DNA of 64,000 nt, from positions 186,001-250,000 of the forward strand of contig NZ_BSOW01000010.1 in NCBI RefSeq assembly GCF_030160715.1, read 5' to 3'. Position 1 is the first letter of the stretch. Every line of letters begins with the position of its first letter. A program made the translations under genes and the position numbers. Shown here one piece after another: positions 26,183-35,374 of this stretch. This DNA comes from Bradyrhizobium iriomotense. GTDB taxonomy: Bacteria > Pseudomonadota > Alphaproteobacteria > Rhizobiales > Xanthobacteraceae. The notes under the pieces were generated by a model. It saw only the letters and a program-made list of their open reading frames with translations. It was not told the origin of the DNA and searched no databases.

Positions 26183-29100
26183 TCAGGTCGAGTTGATCGG
26201 CGGTGCGGCCGCCGGTGGCGCGTTGCCTTCGAGCCGCTCCAGGAAGCCGCGCAGATATCCGATTCCACTCGTCCAATGGTAGTAGTCTCTGCCGTGCGAA
26301 ACACGCGCGAGGAAGTAGTCGACCATGGGTGCGACGTCGACGAGGACAAACGGGATATATCCCCGCAGATAGGCACGTTTCACGATGCCCAGGCGTTCCA
26401 TCTCCGGATAGCAGTGGCGTGGGTCGATCTGTGCAGCGAACACCGGGTTGTGTAAGAAGACGCTGACCGTGCGCTGCTGACCGCTCCAGTCTACGACGCG
26501 CATGTCGGCAGGCCGTTCGAGATAGGCCTTGACCGGGAATTGGTCGCGCAGAATGCCTTCGACTATGTGAATTTCGGTCAGGTGCGAGCCGTCCAGCTCC
26601 ATGAACAGCACTTTCCCGCCGTGGCGATAGAGGCGGCCGTAGGGACCGTTGAGGTGAAACGGCACGGGATCGTCCTCGTGCCCGGCGGCCCACTCCTCGG
26701 CATCGCTTCCCCACAACGCCACCGAATGAGTGGGGTGCACGCTGCGCGTCGTGCCGCGGCTGCGTCGGAATACCTCGTTGATCAATCCCATCTGCGAAGG
26801 CGTGCGGCGCACGTCAAAGATAGGATCCGTCGCTGCATACTCCGACATTGAGCTGCGGAACGGCGACGTCGTCATCCAAAGCAGCCCCCTGGGCGTTACT
26901 CGTTCCTTGAGGTGCTCGAGCAGCGCAGGTATTCCTCCCTGGATTTGGGCGAGCACCGCGCTATGCGAGTGGATGCTCAAGCGATCTCCGCTGCCAATCC
27001 TGAGTTGATCGAGCACCGCTTCGACCTCTTCCAGCTTGAGCGGGTGACCCGCTGCCAACTCGCGCCGGAAGCGTCCTACGTGTCTGTTTCGATAGAAGCG
27101 ACGCGCCCGATTGAACAGCGGTGACATCAGGTGTCGATTCGCATTGTTGCGCCGCGTGGCCGCCTCGACTCGCGGGAAGGCCTCCTCGAGGAAACAGCAG
27201 ACCGGCTCCTGGTCGTCCAGCCCCCAACCAGCCTGCTGCTCCGCCATTGCGTCAGCGCCGCTAGACAGTATCGTGGCCAAGCCTTCGACCGACGGCGCCG
27301 ACAGAAAGGCCAAAAGGGGCATGGGACGCCCAGCATAACCCTCGATCTCGAGCAGCAGGTTCACCACTGCTAGCGAGTCCGCGCCGAGGCCAAGAAGATT
27401 ATCGGACCAGCCGATTGGCGAGACGCCCAGCACGTGCTCGCAGATCGCCTGCAGCTCCTGGCGAAGCCGGTCACCATCCGGGATCGCTCCACGGTCCGGC
27501 GCCGGCGCTCGCGATACCCTGACGGCTGCAGGCGCTAGGACAGTCGGATGCTTGGCAATCGTTTCGAGGCATTCCGGGTTCTGCAGGGCGTCACGGTTCC
27601 GTACAGTGCGGCCATTCACCGCATCCCGCGCCGCCGCCTCGGAACGCTTGCCGCTAAAGGTGACTGGAAGCGCATCGACCTGCGCGATGCGCGCCGGCGC
27701 GAAGGCGGGAGAGCCGCAGCGCGCAAGCTCTGAGCGGATGTGCTTCGCCAGCACGTTGTCGAGTACCAGGCCTTCGCGCAGCACGACCAGCAGAACCATG
27801 CGCGAGCCGCCCGCCTCCTCCTCGGCCTGCTGCTCGACCGCCATTGCCTCGCGGATCTCCCCGATGTCAGCGAGAATGCGGTAGATTTCCGCGGTGCCGA
27901 TGCGGATGCCGCGCACATTGAGGACCCCGTCGGAACGGCCATGCAGCCGCCAACCGCCATGGGTTGTGGCCTCGATCAAATCGCCATGCGTCCAGAAGCC
28001 GGGGTTCTGGGCGAAATAGGCGGCGTGGAAGCGCGTGCCGTCGGCGTCACCGTGAAAGCCAAGGGGGCGCGAGGGGAACGGATTGGCGCATACCAGTTCG
28101 CCGATCCGCGCCTCCGGATCGTCAGGCGGCGGTAGCGAGCGCACGTCGAGGCCGAGACTGCGGCACTGTGCTTCGCCGCGATGGACAGGCAGATTCGGAT
28201 TACCCAGCACAAAGCAGCCGATGATGTCGGTGCCGCCCGAGATCGACTGCAGCGGTATCGTGGCCTTCACCTCATCGCGGACCCAGTCGTACTGGCGGGG
28301 ATGCAGGATGGAGCCGGTGGAGAGCATAGCCCGCAGGGCAGAAGGATCGAACACTCGGCCCGGGGACAAGCCTGCCTTCTCGCAAAAGTCTAGATAGGCA
28401 GGGTTGGTGCCGAACACGGTCACGCGCTCCTCGGCGACGATCCGCCAGAAGGTCTCCGGCGCTTCGAGCGGCCCATCATAGAGGACGATCTCCACGCCGG
28501 AGGCGAGCGCGGAGAGCTGCCAGTTCCACATCATCCAGCCGCAGGAGGTCTGGAAGAACAGCTTGTCGCCGGTGGCGAGATCGCAGTGCAACCGGTGCTC
28601 CTTCACATGCTCCAATAGAGTGCCGCCAGCACCGTGCTGAATGCATTTCGGCGGCCCCGTGGTGCCGGAGGAGAACATCGTGAACAGGGGCTGGTTGAAC
28701 GGGTGGCGCAGCCAGCTCGGCCGGTCCTCGCCACCAACGGTGTCGCGGAGCAGATCGGCGAGCCTGTGCAGGGGCACCGTCCTGTCGCCGGCGGGAAGCG
28801 AGCCGTTATCCAGCGAGATGATCGCGACGAGGTCCGGCAGGCCGGCTGCCGCTCCGGCGACGCGCTCGGCGACGGGGACGCCCAGATCCCATGGCTCTGC
28901 CCGGAGACAACCGAGCAGCACCACGGGCCCGAGAGGGGCGAAGCGCGCGAGGATAGCGGGAACGCCCATGTCCGGCGCGCAGCTGGCGAAGGTCGCGCCA
29001 AGGGCAGCGGTGGCCAGGGCGCCAATGACCGCCTCGGCATTGTTGCGTGCGATCGCCACGACATGGTCGCCACGGCGCACACCCAGCTGCTGCAGCGACG

Positions 29101-29470
29101 TCGCCAGCCGGGCGACCGCGACGCGCAGTGCGCCACGCGCGAACCGGTCGCGGCTGCCGCCGGCGTGGCAAGCCGTCAGGACAGGCTGGTCGGGAGCGCC
29201 AGCGAGAAGGCACTCGGCGTAGTTGAGACGGAGATCCGGGAAAAAGCGGGCGGTCTCGCAGATATCGCCGACACAGACCGGCTCGACCGCGCCGTTCCTA
29301 GGTAGCTCGCACCACTCCAGGAAGAGGCGCCAAAAGCTGCGGAACTCCTTCACCGAGAAACAGTCCATCGCAGCATGATCGGGCAGGTTCTGCCCAGTGC
29401 GAGCCTCGCACCATTGTCTGAAGGCGGTCAGTTGCGAATGCCCGACAGCACTGTCATCAGGACGGAACAC
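26183..29470 (-). CDS. Acetoacetyl-CoA-synthetase-like ligase / ACP / AAC(3)-like acyltransferase fusion
   Basis: About 1095 residues in three parts. Residues 1-640 follow acetoacetyl-CoA synthetase: FSSGTTGPPKCIQHGAGGTL, CGWMMWNWQLSAL, SGGTDIIGCFVLGNPNLPVH, HGRSDGVLNVRGIRIGTAEI and a late Lys in TFSGKRSE. Residues 660-735 are an acyl-carrier domain with the phosphopantetheine serine in LGLGADSLAVVNLL (Ser699). Residues 790-1085 are an AAC(3)-type N-acyltransferase (RRTPSQMGLINEVF, then VHPTHSVALWG, then LTEIHIVEGILRDQ). I infer that the ligase activates a short beta-oxo or beta-hydroxy acid and loads it on the ACP, and that the last domain passes it to a sugar amine. Start: GTG 29470 after GGAGG, six bases away. 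The frame continues upstream into an IS3 remnant and is not counted. Confidence 0.85.
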   Translation of the reverse strand: MFRPDDSAVGHSQLTAFRQWCEARTGQNLPDHAAMDCFSVKEFRSFWRLFLEWCELPRNGAVEPVCVGDICETARFFPDLRLNYAECLLAGAPDQPVLTACHAGGSRDRFARGALRVAVARLATSLQQLGVRRGDHVVAIARNNAEAVIGALATAALGATFASCAPDMGVPAILARFAPLGPVVLLGCLRAEPWDLGVPVAERVAGAAAGLPDLVAIISLDNGSLPAGDRTVPLHRLADLLRDTVGGEDRPSWLRHPFNQPLFTMFSSGTTGPPKCIQHGAGGTLLEHVKEHRLHCDLATGDKLFFQTSCGWMMWNWQLSALASGVEIVLYDGPLEAPETFWRIVAEERVTVFGTNPAYLDFCEKAGLSPGRVFDPSALRAMLSTGSILHPRQYDWVRDEVKATIPLQSISGGTDIIGCFVLGNPNLPVHRGEAQCRSLGLDVRSLPPPDDPEARIGELVCANPFPSRPLGFHGDADGTRFHAAYFAQNPGFWTHGDLIEATTHGGWRLHGRSDGVLNVRGIRIGTAEIYRILADIGEIREAMAVEQQAEEEAGGSRMVLLVVLREGLVLDNVLAKHIRSELARCGSPAFAPARIAQVDALPVTFSGKRSEAAARDAVNGRTVRNRDALQNPECLETIAKHPTVLAPAAVRVSRAPAPDRGAIPDGDRLRQELQAICEHVLGVSPIGWSDNLLGLGADSLAVVNLLLEIEGYAGRPMPLLAFLSAPSVEGLATILSSGADAMAEQQAGWGLDDQEPVCCFLEEAFPRVEAATRRNNANRHLMSPLFNRARRFYRNRHVGRFRRELAAGHPLKLEEVEAVLDQLRIGSGDRLSIHSHSAVLAQIQGGIPALLEHLKERVTPRGLLWMTTSPFRSSMSEYAATDPIFDVRRTPSQMGLINEVFRRSRGTTRSVHPTHSVALWGSDAEEWAAGHEDDPVPFHLNGPYGRLYRHGGKVLFMELDGSHLTEIHIVEGILRDQFPVKAYLERPADMRVVDWSGQQRTVSVFLHNPVFAAQIDPRHCYPEMERLGIVKRAYLRGYIPFVLVDVAPMVDYFLARVSHGRDYYHWTSGIGYLRGFLERLEGNAPPAAAPPINST

Positions 29471-29475
29471 CACTT

Positions 29476-29628
29476 CCCTCCACTTCCGCTTGCGGACGGC
29501 GAGCCCTTCCTCGCGATAACGCGGGTAGATCCGGTTGATCCCCGATGGCTTTCCCTCGCCGCAGCAGCACGAACAACCGGCGGTAGCCGAAACGCCGCCG
29601 CTCGTTGTCGAGGTCCCGCAACCGGCCG
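29476..29628 (-). mobile_element. IS3-family transposase orfB remnant
   Basis: The minus strand reads RLRDLDNERRRFGYRRLFVL then, in another frame, SGINRIYPRYREEGLAVRKR. Both match consecutive parts of IS3-type OrfB before the catalytic core. A frameshift separates them and the rest of the element is absent. The remnant ends directly at the fusion gene start. Confidence 0.8.
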
Positions 29629-29754
29629 TGCGGAGGCGCGTCCGCAGGCTTGAGCGATAACGAGCCCGATGCTGCCCTCGTATCGGCTGCCGTATTCGGA
29701 GGCAGAAGGGCCTTTGAGTACTGCCGGACAGGCCATCCGCTCTCCGACCCTCGA

Positions 29755-29835
29755 TTGATCCTAATCCCGCACTGCCGCGGCTCAATGGACCATTGTAGCT
29801 ACCCCCCATACGCTACCCATTTATAGCAATATCCC
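29755..29835 (+). repeat. Repeated leader element A, copy 2
   Basis: CTAATCCCGCACTGCCGCGG followed by CTCAATGGACCATTGTAGCT and ACCC...TTATAGCAAT matches the 11.57-kb copy. It lies upstream of the plus-strand Gfo/Idh gene and could hold its promoter. Confidence 0.7.
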
Positions 29836-29934
29836 CTCCGCCTTATGCAATGCAGAAGCGCCTCGCTGGTGTTCTCATCGGGTGCGTGAACTTTTAGGGC
29901 ATTGAAAGCCGTGGCCCTTGTTAGGGAGACCGCT

Positions 29935-31047
29935 ATGGTCAATGTTGGTTTGATCGGGCTTGGCAAGATGGGACTCTCGCATCTTGCGATTGTCAACGCG
30001 CATCCCGAGGCTAAGCTGATCGGCATTTGCGACACCGCGAGCTATATGTGCAGCATCCTGCACAAATATACAGGCATCGAAGTGTTCTCCAATTATCGGG
30101 AGATGCTCGATCAGAAGTCGCTCGACGCGGTGATCATAGCGACGCCTTCGCGATTTCATGGCGAAATGGTCCGCGAGGCTCTCCTGAGAGGCCTGCACGT
30201 GTTCTGCGAAAAGCCGTTTTGCCTGGATCCGGCCGAGGGGATCTCCTTGGCCGAGTTGGCTGACCGGAGAGGTGTCGTCAATCAGGTGGGATATCATTAT
30301 CGGTTCGTTGGGGCGTTCAACGAGGCCAAGCGTCTGCTCGATGCACAGGCGCTTGGCCGAATTCATCACCTCAGGGTCGAAGCCTATGGCCCGGTGGTCT
30401 TGCGGCCCAAGGGCGGGACGTGGCGAGCGAAGAGCATCGAGGGCGGCGGTTGCCTCCATGATTACGCGTGCCACGCAATCGACATTGTGAATTATCTCGT
30501 TGGCAGGCCCGATGGCGTGAGCGGGACAGTGCTCAACAAAATATTTTCCCGCGACGTGGACGACGAGGTCTACGCGACGCTGCATTTTCCAGATGGCATG
30601 ACGGGTATGATTGCCGCCAATTGGAGCGATGACAGTTTGCGCAGAATGTCGACGCAGGTCACGCTCTGGGGCACGAATGGCCGTATGATCGTCGATCGTC
30701 AGGAAGTGAAGACATATATTCGAGGTGCTGCGGGGAGCACTGGTGCGGCAAAAGAGGGGTGGGACATTCGTCACACAACCGATTTTCACAGTGACGTGTG
30801 GTATTACCTGCGGGGCGAGGAATATTCGGCGCAACTCGACTACTTCATCCGATGCATTGCGGAAGGTCGCCGGGAGAACATCTCGTCTTTCGCGTCTGCG
30901 GCGCAGACAGATTGTGTCGTGTCCGCGATGTTGCAGGATGCCGGAGGCGTGTGGCGACGAGTAGTAGATGCCGGAGCCAGGACCCCAGCTCAAAGCCGAA
31001 CGGACGAGGGAGGCTTGCTGTCTCTCGTCACGGGCGCACTGAGGTAG
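29935..31047 (+). CDS. Gfo/Idh/MocA-family oxidoreductase
   Basis: A 370-residue NAD(P)-dependent sugar oxidoreductase. The N-terminal Rossmann motif is VGLIGLGKMGLSHL, and the family motif EKP occurs in HVFCEKPFCLDPAEG. A substrate-side region follows, with GGGCLHDYACHAIDIVNYLV, which supplies the catalytic His/Asp of the family. Members oxidise or dehydrogenate sugars or nucleotide sugars; a WbpB-like 3-dehydrogenation of a uronate is possible but not shown. ATG 29935 has AGGGAG upstream and is preferred over TTG 29902. The next gene follows after 34 bases, so these plus-strand genes probably form an operon. Confidence 0.88.
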   Translation: MVNVGLIGLGKMGLSHLAIVNAHPEAKLIGICDTASYMCSILHKYTGIEVFSNYREMLDQKSLDAVIIATPSRFHGEMVREALLRGLHVFCEKPFCLDPAEGISLAELADRRGVVNQVGYHYRFVGAFNEAKRLLDAQALGRIHHLRVEAYGPVVLRPKGGTWRAKSIEGGGCLHDYACHAIDIVNYLVGRPDGVSGTVLNKIFSRDVDDEVYATLHFPDGMTGMIAANWSDDSLRRMSTQVTLWGTNGRMIVDRQEVKTYIRGAAGSTGAAKEGWDIRHTTDFHSDVWYYLRGEEYSAQLDYFIRCIAEGRRENISSFASAAQTDCVVSAMLQDAGGVWRRVVDAGARTPAQSRTDEGGLLSLVTGALR

Positions 31048-31081
31048 AACCTATCTCCGATAGGGAAGGGCAGGAGGACCG

Positions 31082-31945
31082 ATGGATCGGATACTGTTCG
31101 GCGACAACCAGTTCTTCGGCATCAATCACATGTCCGAGGAAAAGGCGCGGGCGCAGGCTATCCGCTTTGCAGACATCCGGGAAATTATCAATCTGCTGGA
31201 TGTCGCCTATGACAGCGGAATCCATGTCTTCATGTGCACGACGCATGATCGAATCGCCGAGCTCTGCGCGCACGTCCGTGCGCACCGGGAGCGATATTCG
31301 GAGTTGGAGTTTTATCCCTGCATGCCGTACGCCCACAAGTACGCAAATGCCGTGACCGAGCACGGAATGCTTGAGGCATTGAAGCGGTTTTTGCCCGCAC
31401 AGAACGCGCTTTCTGCGCTGGTGAGGGGTGGTTTATCGGTCGCGACGCGGGATGTGGAGGGAATGGCGCGACTCCTGATCGATGCCGAGATGAAAATGTT
31501 CAGCGGACTGAGGACCCCTGTTATCTTCCTTCAGAACGTGGTCACCGACCTGTTGCTTGGGATGGGAATTAAAGACGCATTCCGCATTTTTGCCGACCAC
31601 GTGCGAGACCGCTACAACGCCGAGCCGGGCTTTATAACGATGAATATGCCGCGTCTGCTCGATGTGCTGGACGAGATTGGCATAGAGAATCCGATCGTAT
31701 GCGCGAACATAAATAAACTGGGCTTTCGGATGTGCGGCGGTATCGATCTCTATGAGAAGATGATTGCGTCGCGCAGGTTCAGGCCCGTGGCAATGTCCGT
31801 CTTAGCTTCCGGAGCGATCGACCCGCGCGAGGCCATCGAATACGTCTGCAGTCAGAAGAAAATAGAATCAATCGTGTTCGGCGCATCCAGCAAGGGCAAC
31901 ATTCTGAACACGAAGAGGCTCATCGAGGAGTGTAGCGTCGCGTAG
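31082..31945 (+). CDS. Conserved protein, TIM-barrel-like, function unknown
   Basis: A 287-residue protein starting MDRILFGDNQFFGINHMSEE. It has alternating strand-helix units such as SGIHVFMCTTHDRIAELCAH, FYPCMPYAHKYANAVTEHGM and NPIVCANINKLGFRMCGG. It ends with ESIVFGASSKGNILNTKRLI, which resembles the cofactor-side end of aldo-keto reductases. I do not recognise a named family, and a barrel fold is an inference. A GGAGG ribosome binding site precedes the ATG. It lies between the Gfo/Idh oxidoreductase and an asparagine synthase, so a part in sugar modification is plausible. Confidence 0.6.
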   Translation: MDRILFGDNQFFGINHMSEEKARAQAIRFADIREIINLLDVAYDSGIHVFMCTTHDRIAELCAHVRAHRERYSELEFYPCMPYAHKYANAVTEHGMLEALKRFLPAQNALSALVRGGLSVATRDVEGMARLLIDAEMKMFSGLRTPVIFLQNVVTDLLLGMGIKDAFRIFADHVRDRYNAEPGFITMNMPRLLDVLDEIGIENPIVCANINKLGFRMCGGIDLYEKMIASRRFRPVAMSVLASGAIDPREAIEYVCSQKKIESIVFGASSKGNILNTKRLIEECSVA

Positions 31946-32156
31946 GCTTGGCATGTCTCGGCCTGCGGGCCAATTCGCGCGAGACCGACGTCGATCGACT
32001 CACCGAAATTCTTGCGCTCTGTGCAAGGGAGGGCTTCAAACCGTATTTTCTCGGAGCGACTTCTGTTCCGCTGATTGATGACTTAATCGCAGCGGGCTCC
32101 AGAAGGGCATCTGTGGCGGTTATCATCTGATTGTCGTCGAGGTTAAGGCATTTAGC

Positions 32157-34034
32157 ATGTGTGGGATCTTTGGATGGGCTCTTGGGGCCGCGAAGCGTCA
32201 GGATCGCCAGACACTTATCGGCCTTACGGATCTGATGTTTCATCGGGGGCCGGACGGCTCGGGCTACTGGCTTCACGAGACCTCTGATGAGCGATTTCAG
32301 ATCGGCTTCGGCCACCGCCGGCTTTCGATTATCGATATCGGTGGCGGCGGGCAACCAATGTCGAGTGAGGATGGTCGCTTCACCTTAATCTTCAACGGCG
32401 AAATCTATAATTACCTCGAACTGCGACAGGAGCTCGTTGCCCTTGGCCATCGTTTTCGCACGAACTCAGATACCGAAGTGCTTATCGAAGCTTATCGCGC
32501 TTGGCACCTCGGCGCAGTGGGTAGATTTCGCGGCATGTTCGGCTTTGCTCTGTGGGATGAAGCAGAGCAGCGCCTAGTATTGGCTCGCGATGCATTCGGC
32601 AAAAAGCCGCTGTTTCTCGCCGAGCTGCAGGGCGGTCTTCTCTTCGGCTCAGAGATTGAGCCTCTCGTTCGGTTTCCCGGCTTCAGCCGAGCGTTCGATG
32701 CCGAAGCACTGGGCCACTATCTTCTTAATCGCTATGTTCCTGGGCCTCTCACGTTCTTTCGTGCAGTGAGAAAGCTGCAGCCTGGTCACTACGCCGTATG
32801 GCAGAATGGAACGCTTAAGACGACACGCTACTTTACGCCACCAGTTGCGACGACGATGCCGGAAGTCAAGTCATTCGGTGACGCAGTTCGTTTGTTCGAA
32901 GGCACATTCGATGAGGCTGTCCGAATTCGGATGCGTAGCGACGCACCTTTCGGAGCCTATCTTTCGGGTGGTGTCGACTCGTCGGCGGTCGTTGCGACGA
33001 TGGTTAAGCATAGTACGGAGCCCGTGCGAACGTTTTCTGTAGGATTTCGGGAAACGGAGTATTCGGAGCTCGATCATGCACGTGCCGTTGCAAGTCAGTT
33101 TGGTACCTTTCACAATGAACTATTCGTCGAGCCCGATGCCTTCATGGAGCATTGGTCAACTGCCGTCTTACGCCGTGGTGCGCCGGTCAGCGAGACGTCT
33201 GACGTTCCGATCTTCATGCTTTCGGAGATGGCCTCTCGTAGCGTGAAGATGGTACTAACGGGAGAAGGCGCAGATGAGTTGATGGGGGGATATGCGAAAC
33301 ATCGGGCTGAGCGGTGGATCGGTCTGTATCAATGGCTGATGCCACACTTGCTTCACGAGCGGGTAATCTATCCACTGGTACGTTCATTGCCGTATGGGAT
33401 GCGGCGCGTAAAGATTCTTGCATTGGCTGCGGGCGAACGCGACCTGGTGAACCGCATGCGGGTCTGGTTTGGCGGCACTTCAGTTGCTGAAGCTGAGGCG
33501 ATGCTCGGCCGCCGCCTCTCGGCAACGCCGCCGGACATCTATCCATATTCGTCGGGGCTCGAATCTAGTCTACGGCGTACATTATTCTTCGATCAGACAT
33601 CCTGGCTTCCTGATGATCTGTTGGAGCGCGGCGATCGAATGATGATGGCGGGGTCGATCGAGGGGCGGATGCCATTCATGGATACGATGCTGGCTGGCGT
33701 CGTAGCGCGCTTTCCGGACGAGTTTCTGACCGGAGGCAAAGGCGGTAAGACGGTGCTGCGGGCAGCAATGGACAAGATCCTTCCACAGTCAATCCTGCGG
33801 CGGAAAAAGGTCGGATTCCGTGTGCCCGTCGGAGAATGGTTTAGCGGCCCTTACCAGGATTTCGTACAGGACATGCTTGTGAGCGAAAGCTCCAGTGTAG
33901 CGCGTATGATAAGCGGCCCTAAGCTGCGTAGGCTTGTCGCAGAGCACCTCAGCGGTCGACAGAACCACGAAAAGGTTCTTTGGTCGGTGATAAATCTCGA
34001 GATGTTCTTGCGTGCATTCAAGATAGCAACATGA
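32157..34034 (+). CDS. asnB: Asparagine synthase, glutamine-hydrolysing type (copy 1)
   Basis: A 625-residue two-domain amidotransferase. The N-terminal Ntn glutaminase domain starts MCGIFGWALG with catalytic Cys2, then FHRGPDGSGYW and FNGEIYNYLELRQEL. The synthetase domain contains the pyrophosphate loop SGGVDSSAVVATM and the later GEGADELMGGYAKH. In polysaccharide loci such enzymes often convert sugar uronates to uronamides with glutamine as nitrogen donor rather than making free asparagine. That role is inferred from context. AAGG precedes the ATG. It is followed by two GT4 genes in the same orientation. A second copy of the family lies at 53.9-55.9 kb. Confidence 0.9.
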   Translation: MCGIFGWALGAAKRQDRQTLIGLTDLMFHRGPDGSGYWLHETSDERFQIGFGHRRLSIIDIGGGGQPMSSEDGRFTLIFNGEIYNYLELRQELVALGHRFRTNSDTEVLIEAYRAWHLGAVGRFRGMFGFALWDEAEQRLVLARDAFGKKPLFLAELQGGLLFGSEIEPLVRFPGFSRAFDAEALGHYLLNRYVPGPLTFFRAVRKLQPGHYAVWQNGTLKTTRYFTPPVATTMPEVKSFGDAVRLFEGTFDEAVRIRMRSDAPFGAYLSGGVDSSAVVATMVKHSTEPVRTFSVGFRETEYSELDHARAVASQFGTFHNELFVEPDAFMEHWSTAVLRRGAPVSETSDVPIFMLSEMASRSVKMVLTGEGADELMGGYAKHRAERWIGLYQWLMPHLLHERVIYPLVRSLPYGMRRVKILALAAGERDLVNRMRVWFGGTSVAEAEAMLGRRLSATPPDIYPYSSGLESSLRRTLFFDQTSWLPDDLLERGDRMMMAGSIEGRMPFMDTMLAGVVARFPDEFLTGGKGGKTVLRAAMDKILPQSILRRKKVGFRVPVGEWFSGPYQDFVQDMLVSESSSVARMISGPKLRRLVAEHLSGRQNHEKVLWSVINLEMFLRAFKIAT

Positions 34035-34197
34035 AAGGAGCCGGCTCCTGCCTTTTGTATCGGTCTGCGGAGCTTGGCCGAACGAATTATTTCGACACCA
34101 ACCTCCAAATCACGTCGGAGTACCGACGTGGCATGATCTTGGATATGAGCGCACATAGATCATCGAACTTGGCGCTTGAGCTTCGGGGGATAAGCGT

Positions 34198-35373
34198 TTG
34201 AACAGCCCGATCTCGGTGGTTCGCTGCCGGACACAGACAGACAAAGCTCGCGTTAGCGAAACGAAACCCATTGAGAAGATGGCTGGTCGGCTTCAAGTTG
34301 TCATCTTTACTCCCGCCTCCACAGGTGGCCAGGGAGGCATAGTTCGTATGATGGACGAATTGCGTTGTGCGCTTCAGGTGGATCGCTTCGCAAACATAAA
34401 GATCCGTTTTGTCACAACTCGAGGTCCTGGCTCGATACTACTGTCGCCCCTATTTCTTACGCAGGCAATTGTACGTCTGATGCTGCTTCGGCTGCTCGGA
34501 CGAGCGGATGCTGTGCATATAAATCTGTCGGCCTTCGGCAGCACGTATCGCAAGCTCATCTTAGCCCGCATCTCAAGAATTTGCCGATTGCCATATGTGC
34601 TCCATCTACATAGCGATCAGTTTGATCAGTTTTGGGATTCTCGGGGCAGTATTCTGAAGAAAGAAATAGATCTGATGTTTCTCAGGAGCCAAAAGGTTAT
34701 TGTGCTTGGCAATTACTGGAAGCAGGTTGTTGCTGACAGAGTACCGGCTTGTTCTGCAAAAATTGTCATTGTTCCGAATGCCACACGAACAGCTGACTTC
34801 AGAGATCCAAACATCATGAAGCAGGCAGCCAACATTCTCTTTTTGGGACGACTCGGGCCAAGAAAAGGTGTGCCTGAACTTGTGAGGGCGTTGGCGAGCT
34901 TGGGTTCAAAGTCCGGCTGGAGGGCTACGCTCGCAGGTGACGGGGCGGTGAGCGATACGAGAGCCGCAGTTGAGCGAGCGGGGCTTGGCGATCGTATATC
35001 GGTGCCAGGTTGGGTCGGTCCAGCGCAGGTTGAGGCACTTTTGCGCGCGGCTAATATTTTGGTGCTCCCATCCTATAGCGAAAATCTTCCGATGTCGGTG
35101 ATTGAGGCCTTGGCTCACGGCGTGGCCGTCGTTTGTACCCCAGTAGGGGCACTTCCGGATCTCATCGAACACGAGAGGATTGGACTGATCGTCGAGCCCG
35201 GCGATGTCGAGGGGCTTGCTTCTGCATTGGGACGCGTCATTGACGATCCCGAATTGAGACAGCGCTTGGGAGAAAACGGGAGGACGCTACATAGAAGCCG
35301 GTTAGCCATCGAAATTTGTGCTGAACGCTTCGTTGCGATTTGGACTGAAGCAGCCCACCCGGGAGAGCGCTGA
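34198..35373 (+). CDS. GT4 glycosyltransferase
   Basis: A 391-residue GT-B enzyme. The N-terminal domain includes VVIFTPASTGGQGGIVRMMD and VLHLHSDQFDQFWDSRG. The C-terminal nucleotide-sugar-binding domain includes NILFLGRLGPRKGVPELVRA and the GT4 signature region VLPSYSENLPMSVIEALAHG then VAVVCTPVGALPDLI with its conserved Glu residues. It transfers a sugar from a nucleotide donor to a growing lipid-linked glycan in the cytoplasm. TTG 34198 has GGGGGA six bases upstream; ATG 34282 is an alternative that starts closer to the first strand. GC is lower than in the flanks, suggesting separate acquisition. The next gene begins one base after its stop. Confidence 0.88.
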   Translation: MNSPISVVRCRTQTDKARVSETKPIEKMAGRLQVVIFTPASTGGQGGIVRMMDELRCALQVDRFANIKIRFVTTRGPGSILLSPLFLTQAIVRLMLLRLLGRADAVHINLSAFGSTYRKLILARISRICRLPYVLHLHSDQFDQFWDSRGSILKKEIDLMFLRSQKVIVLGNYWKQVVADRVPACSAKIVIVPNATRTADFRDPNIMKQAANILFLGRLGPRKGVPELVRALASLGSKSGWRATLAGDGAVSDTRAAVERAGLGDRISVPGWVGPAQVEALLRAANILVLPSYSENLPMSVIEALAHGVAVVCTPVGALPDLIEHERIGLIVEPGDVEGLASALGRVIDDPELRQRLGENGRTLHRSRLAIEICAERFVAIWTEAAHPGER

Positions 35374-35374
35374 C

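Noticed and set aside
31948..32130. 60-codon plus-strand frame with the segment AREGFKPYFLGATSVPL
   Set aside because: It faintly recalls a WecG-like strand, but it is too short, starts at TTG without a ribosome binding site and ends before asnB. It could be a remnant, but I cannot name the source.
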